Shown here in pieces: positions 58,135 to 64,000 of a DNA stretch of 64,000 nucleotides. Where the stretch lies: contig NC_133954.1 in the NCBI RefSeq assembly GCF_031877795.1, positions 7,283,256 through 7,347,255 on the forward strand, written 5' to 3'. A program made the position numbers and the translations under genes. Position 1 is the first letter of the stretch; the number at the start of each line of letters is the position of its first letter. Under the pieces are notes generated by a model that was not told the DNA's origin, did not search any database, and was given only the letters and a program-made list of their open reading frames with translations. Source of the stretch: Strix aluco (Eukaryota; Chordata; Aves; Strigiformes; Strigidae).

Positions 58135-58800
58135 CCCCCAACCCCCCCTCTATATCTCCACGATGGCCGGATCCTGCTGCCAAAGCGGCAGCGCCCGGTC
58201 CCGGCGGCTGGGGACAGGACGTGGCGGGGATGAATGGGGGGGGCTCGTGGGCATGGGGGGACCCCGTGGGATGGGGGGACACTGTGGGAATGGGGGGACA
58301 CTGTGGGGATGGGGGGACACCGTGGGAATGGGGGGACACTGTGGGGATGGGGGGGACACTGTGGGAATGGGGGGGACACCGTGGGGATGGGGGGACACTG
58401 TGGGAATGGGGGGGACACTGTGGGGATGGGGGGACACTGTGGGGATGGGGGGGACATCACTGGGATCGGGACCGTGGGAGGGATGGGAGGGACACCACAG
58501 GGATTGGGGGACACTGTGAGGATGGGGGGGACATTGTGGGGTTGAGGGGGATGTTGTGGAGCTGAGGGGGACTTTGTGGGGATTGGGGGACACCATGGGG
58601 ATGGGGGAGACATTGTGAGGATGGGGGGGACACTGTTGAGATGGGGGTCACCATGGGTGTGGTGAGATCTCGTGGGGATGGGGGACATGGAAGGGATGGG
58701 GGGGACACCATGAGGATGGGGGACACCGTGGGGATGGGGGGACAGTGTGAGGGTGGTGGGACCCCGTGGGGATGGGGGACACTGAAGGATGGGGGGGGAC
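58135..58800 (+). repeat. Duplicated segment, copy B (unique head plus 20-bp array)
   Basis: Same head as copy A, starting 'ccccctctatatctccacga', then the same 'gggacactgtggggatgggg' array but longer and more diverged to the right. The shared head of about 130 bases shows that a whole segment was duplicated, not just the repeat. Confidence 0.85.
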
Positions 58801-59479
58801 CCCGTGGGGAGCAGCAGGCTGCGAGGGAAGAGTTAACCCTCCCTCGTCCATGCTGGTCCCCCGGGCTGGGAACTGGGATGAACTGGGGGAGCAGGAAGGG
58901 AGGGCTGGGAGGAAGGTGCTGACGTGGGGCTGGGAAGTGGCTGGGGAGGAGGAGGAGGAGGAGGAGGAAGAGCTGAGGCTGTTCTGGAGCATCGCTGCTG
59001 CTTGGGCCGAGCTCCAGCTGGAGGTTCCCTTGTCGGGGGCGGTGGAGCTGGAGGGGCCGGGCTGGGGGGGGCCGGGCTGGGGGCACCGTCCCAGCTCCCC
59101 CCACCAGGCCCCAGCTGAGCCCTCCCTTCCTCTGGGGTGGACGGATCCTGCCCCTGCAGTGGGGCCACGCCTCCCACCCCCCAGAACCTCCCAGCCCCAC
59201 AGACCCCGGAGCCCCCAGATTTGGGGATCCCCAGTGCCCCGAGCAGGGGGGGTGCTCATGGCTGGGGCTGGGGGGGCTGGTGGAGGTTGGGGGACGCCCT
59301 GGGCTGTGGGATCTCAGAGCACCGGTGTCCTCGCACCTCCCTGGGGATGTTCACCACATCCACATCCTGCTGTCTGGCCTCCAGCCGTCCGTCCGTCCGT
59401 CTGTCCGTCCTGCCATCCATCCCCCTCCCCCCACCACCTCCTGCCTGTACATCTGGAGGACCCCGGCCCCCAAATCTAA

Positions 59480-60055
59480 ACCGAATCCCTCCAAACAAGA
59501 TAAACCACCAAACCACACCCCCACCGGCCCACCCGCAGCCCAACCATCCAGCAACGTCAGCCCCAACCCAACAAGCTCAACCGCCAACCCACCAACCACC
59601 ACCCAACCACCCAACAACCCAAATACCCCAACGACCAACCCAACAACCCCAACCCAACAACCCAAATACCCCAACGACCAACCCAACAACCCCAATGCAA
59701 CAACCCCAACCACCAATCCCAACCCAACAACCCCAAGTCAACAACCCCAACCACCAACCCAACAACTTGAGTACCCAACCCCAACCACCAACCCACCAAT
59801 GCACCAACAGCCCCAGCCCAACAAGCCTGACCCGACAACTGCAGCCAACAACCCAACAACCAACACCACCAACCTGACAACCCCAACTCAACAACCACAA
59901 CCCAACCCCAACACAACAACTCCAACCCCAACACAACAACCCCAATGCAACCCCAACACAACAGCCCCAACACAACCCCAACACAACAACCCCAACCCAA
60001 CAACCCCAACCACCAACCCAACAACCCCAACACAACAACCCCAACAAGCTCCCTA
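59480..60055. repeat. 'aaccccaacccaacaa' simple repeat
   Basis: Strand-asymmetric, G-free array of A and C with units of 7-20 bases ('caacaaccccaaccaccaac'). Pro/Thr/Asn/Gln-rich frames here are artefacts. Confidence 0.9.
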
Positions 60056-60059
60056 CTCC

Positions 60060-61040
60060 CCCCGAGGAGTGAGCCCCCCCCAGCCCCTGAACTGGCAGTG
60101 GGGGGGACGTGCCGGATGTGCCCAATGTCCTTTGGGAACCAATGACCTGCCACCCCTCTTGCTGGCAGGGGAGACCCCGCAGCTCTGCCCCCCAAACCCC
60201 ATCAAATCTTCATCCCCATGAGTGCTAGGGCTCCCCCCATCCCTCCTGGGGGGCTCTTGGGGTTTGCATTCCCCTCTCCCCCAAGCATTTGGGGTACGGC
60301 AGCCCCCAGGGTGCCCCTTGGACACCGGGGTCCCGTCGGCGGAGGGTGCGAGGCGGGTGCCGGCAGCCCCACGCCCCAGCCACGTGGCACTGGAGCCACC
60401 GTCCCAGCCAGGCGGATGAGGTCACTCAGAGGAGCTGCGCCGGGAGAAATCCCAGCCAGGCTCCGGTGCCGGCCGGCAGCGCGGGGAGCCCTCGCATCCC
60501 TCTCCCCGTCCCCGTCCCCGTCCCCATCCCTATCCCTGTCCCATCCCCAGGGAAATGAATCCAGCAGCTCCCAGAGATGCTTTTCTTGGGCGTGCAGTGA
60601 CGAGAGGGGTAGGGACCCCCTGAAAAGGACCTGGGAAGCTGTGGGGAGGGGGGAGGTGGGGTGCTGAGGGTACCCCCACATCCCTCCCAGTCCCACGGTC
60701 CAGCTGGGATAGGGCTGGGCAGCATCGCCCCGTCCCCAGGCTGCCCCAGGGGGTGTGGGGGGCTAAGGGAGGGAGCAGCAAATTCTTCAATGAAACTGAA
60801 AAGGAGAAAAAGGGGGGAGAAAAAAAGAAAAAAAAAAGAAAAAAAAGAAAAAAAGAACGAGCAGGGAAGCAAACTGGCAACGGAAAATGTTCGGCGTGGA
60901 GCTCGGCCCTCAGAGTTTCCATCCCGGCTCTGCGAGCCCAGACAGCGGGGGCCCGGGCTGGGCTGCTGCTCCGCCAGGGAAGTGTTCCCCCCAAAGCCCC
61001 CCGGCCCCCCAAAACCCCGCTGACTGCTGGGGGTTGCCCC
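60060..61040. other. Unique spacer, no gene seen
   Basis: Contains a purine A/G tract (60,795-60,860) and unique stretches; no exon recognised. Confidence 0.35.
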
Positions 61041-61059
61041 CCTCCATCCCCAGCACTGT

Positions 61060-61330
61060 TCTGGACCCCAACCCTGGGATGTGGGGGTGCAGATGAGGGG
61101 ATGACCCCCCCAGGATGGACCCAGCCCTGGGATGTGGGGGTGCAGATGAGGGGACGAACCCCCCCAGGATGGACCCAGCCCTGGGATGTGGGGGTGCAGA
61201 TGGGGGGATGAGCCCCCCCAGGATGGACCCAGCCCTGGGATGTGGGGGTGCAGATGGGGGGATGAGCCCCCCCAGGATGGACCCAGCCCTGGGGTGTGGG
61301 GGTGCAGATGAGGGGACGAGCCCTGGGAGG
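61060..61330. repeat. About 53-bp tandem repeat, five copies
   Basis: Five near-identical direct copies containing 'gggatgtgggggtgcagatg' and 'aggatggacccagccctg'. Confidence 0.92.
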
Positions 61331-64000
61331 GGGCAAAGCCGAAGCCCCAATCCCACCAGACCCATCCCAGGCCCCACCACGCTGCCGAGCAGGACGAACC
61401 TGTCACCTGCACGTCCCCCCCTCAAGCTGGGGGTCCCCGTGCCACCCCCGTGGGGACCCGAACAACCTATTTTGGGGCCCTCCCGGCAGCCGGTGCCCCC
61501 GCCGAGGAGTGGCGTGGCGCTGGCAACCCAAAGGCCAATTAAGCAATTTGCCCGGCCCGTTCGGAACGGCTGGAAATAGCCGGGGAGTCGCTGCCCGTGA
61601 TTACGGGGTTTTGCCACAATTGAGGGTGCCGAGGGCCGGATGGCCACCAGGAATAGCCGGGGCGGTGCCGGGCTGCGGGCTGCGGGCGGCCTGGGGGAAA
61701 CTGAGGCAGCGAGTCCCCACCACGTCCCCACGGAGGGATGGAAAAAGGGGGATCGAGGTGTTTTGGGTTTGAGCGGGGTGTTGGGGAAAACACCCCCCCA
61801 CCCCCTTTCAAAGGGGCTTCTCAGTGATGGGGTGGTGGGTTTGGGGACGCCCTTGGGAGTTGGGGGGGTTCCTGTCAATGGGATCACCCCCCCCCCCCTC
61901 CCCCCCGGGGTGAAACACCTGCGTGTCACCACCTCGCAGGACACCAGCTGCCACCGTCCCCATCGTCACCCAAACCAACCCCCCGGGTGAAGCCGCCGAG
62001 CCGGGGGGACCCCGCTGTGGGGTCCCATGGGGCTGGGTGCAGGATGGGGAGCGGGGTGATGATGGGGTGGGGGGGTTTGGGGGGGGGACGACCTGGTGCA
62101 GGGCTGGCTCCTGGGGCTGCTGAGTGGGGAATGGGGAAGCAGGAGGGGGGGGGGGAAGAAAAAAGGGAGTTAATCCGATCCATGTGTCTGCGCTGTCGAG
62201 GGGAGTTAACTCACACCAGATGCCGGTGTCTGCTCCAGCTCTTCTCAGCGCAGGCAAACAAACCCCAGCGCCCTCCCCCCCCAGCCCCCGGCCCCATCAG
62301 CTCTGTTTTTCAGTAGGTCCTACCCAAAACGGGATGGGGGTGGCCGGGGGGGTGGCTGCCTCCCCTGCCCTCACCCCCCCCCCCCATGGGGCAACCCCTG
62401 CCCTGGATGCGCTCACGGGCTTTTTGGGGCATCCGCCGACTTTTTGGCGCGAGCACTGAATTTTTGGGGTGACCGGCGAGTCTTTGGGGTGACCACTGTC
62501 TTTTTGGGGTGGCCGCCTCCCTTCCCGCAACCCCAGCTGCGGGTCCAGTTTGCACCAGTGAAACCAGTTCGGAGCGTGCGGGAAAAGGGTCTCGGATTCC
62601 CTCAAAGGCTGGAGCTGGCGGGGGGCGGCTGCGGGTGACAACCCCCCTGTCCCAATGTCCCCGAGGAGCAGGATAGTCCCGGGGGGGTGCCACCACCCTG
62701 GGGATCCCCCAGCCTCCCGGGCATCCCCCATCCCGCACCCCGCACCCGCAGGAGCCGGCCCAGGCCTACGCTTGACGTCTCCCATTCCGCTTCCTAGGAT
62801 CCTAATGGCTTTTCCAGGCAATTTTTTTTTTTTTTTTAAAGTTCTTATTATTTATTATTTTTTTTTAAAAAGTGGGATTTCTTCCCTTTCCCCTCCCAGC
62901 CCCCAACCCCTCCACCAAACCCTCCTGCATTCCTGGGGCGGGCGGCTGGGGGCTGATGAGGTGGCATCGTCCCGTCCCCCCCCCCCCCCCCCTCCCTTTT
63001 TTTTCCTCCCTCTCCATGCATATAAAAAAAAAAAAAAAAAGATGACATTCTTTTCTTTTCTGTCATGCTGCAAAAATTAAAGACACATCTTCAGGCTGGA
63101 GCCCGGCCAGGGGTTTTCGAGTCGCCGAGGCATGATTGGAGGAGTCTTCGCCTGCAACGTGTCTCGGATGCATAGATACAGGCCTTGAACCCCGGCCAGC
63201 TGCTCCTGCGCGCGCACGCGTGTCCCCGTGTGCATGCGTGTGCGTGTGTGCGTGTGTGTGTGTGCAACCCGCACAGATAACTCCTCCTGGGGTGGGTTTT
63301 TTTTTTTTTTTTTTTTTTTTTTCTTTGCATTTAATTGCAGGCTGGAAAAAAAGACCTGGAGAGGTCACTGGTGCGAGGGTGGGTTTTTTTTTTTTTTTTG
63401 CTCTTTCGACGTGTCTCTTCCCCACCCCCCGGCCCCGTTATTTCATTGTTAAATTGCATTGATTTATTTTTTTCCTGAAAAAAAAGGACAAAAATTAAGC
63501 AGTAACTTGGTGGGAGCTCCTGCTTCAGACGCCTTTCCCTCTGCAATGAGCCCAGTGCTCCCAGTGCTCCCAGTGTGCCGATGAGCCTCAGCATGGTGGA
63601 GGGGGACAAGCAGAGGTGCGAGGGCTGGACCCAGCTCTTTGCTCCCCCTCCAGCAAGACCCCAGACCCATTTCTCACCCCTTTCCCTAAAAATCACCCCT
63701 TAAAAGAGGGGGTGACCCCCCCCCAAGTGCCACATTGCCCTTGCAGGGCTCCTTCTCCCCCCTCTTCCTCGAGCTCCAGGCGGCCACCCCGGCCCTGGTA
63801 AATACGTATATTTTTTTGGCGTGTAATTACACCCTCCCCAAATTGCACGGTAGATTGTGGATTATTGTCAAGGAGCTTTTGCTTTTTCCAACCAACGTGG
63901 CTCCTTCAAATGTGGAAACGGCCGTGGAGGCGTGCCAGGGGGGGAGAGAGGGGAGCGGGACGGTGAGGAGGGAGAGGTTTGAGGAAAAGAAAGGGAAAAT
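61331..64000. other. Unique region with AT-richer islands, no gene seen
   Basis: Unique islands occur at about 61,535-61,630, 62,160-62,270, 63,060-63,190 and 63,795-63,925, between homopolymer-rich stretches (long T runs 62,820-62,870, 63,298-63,325). A small 'tttttggggtgacc' repeat lies at 62,425-62,515. No exon, RNA gene or repeat family was recognised; conserved regulatory DNA is possible. Confidence 0.4.

Overview
The window is a GC-rich stretch of vertebrate nuclear DNA, almost certainly from a bird. It holds several CR1 LINE copies with the avian-type 3' end. Its genes are short and multi-exon, and they match the block around human 17q21.31 (the chicken chromosome 27 type of microchromosome). 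Introns and spacers are packed with minisatellites. All gene names rest on protein sequence recognition plus this synteny; no database search was run.

Left part (1-18.8 kb): the 3' two thirds of the membrane domain of the anion exchanger SLC4A1 (+); a repeat-rich spacer with a CpG-island promoter at about 9.9-10.8 kb; a 200-N gap; only the last three coding exons and 3' UTR of HDAC5 (+); and the complete six-exon coding set of G6PC3 (-). G6PC3 shares a CpG promoter carrying a perfect CRE with LSM12. Middle (18.8-39 kb): LSM12 (+, five exons, intact), TMEM101 (+, four exons, intact) and PYY (+, coding exons complete). NAGS, which sits between TMEM101 and PYY in mammals, is not visible. Right part: a TATA promoter, a non-coding exon and the first 16 codons of a PPY-like gene (+), cut by a second 200-N gap and buried in TG-rich arrays; then an unidentified small single-pass membrane protein with a PPPY motif (-, 45.6-47.0 kb). 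From about 47 kb to the end I see no convincing gene, only tandem arrays, one duplicated segment and short AT-richer unique islands that could be regulatory.

The genes are unrelated housekeeping or hormone genes held together by synteny, not a pathway: an erythroid anion exchanger, a class IIa deacetylase, an ER glucose-6-phosphatase, an RNA/NAADP-binding LSm protein, a membrane protein, and the paralogous gut/pancreas peptide pair PYY-PPY. A recurring oddity is a one-base (once possibly two-base) frame break inside G/C runs of otherwise well conserved exons (SLC4A1 twice, G6PC3 three times, PYY once, the small membrane gene once). This points to base errors in the assembly rather than gene death. 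I did not find a convincing new biological system; the most unusual material is the set of unrelated tandem arrays and the unidentified small membrane gene.
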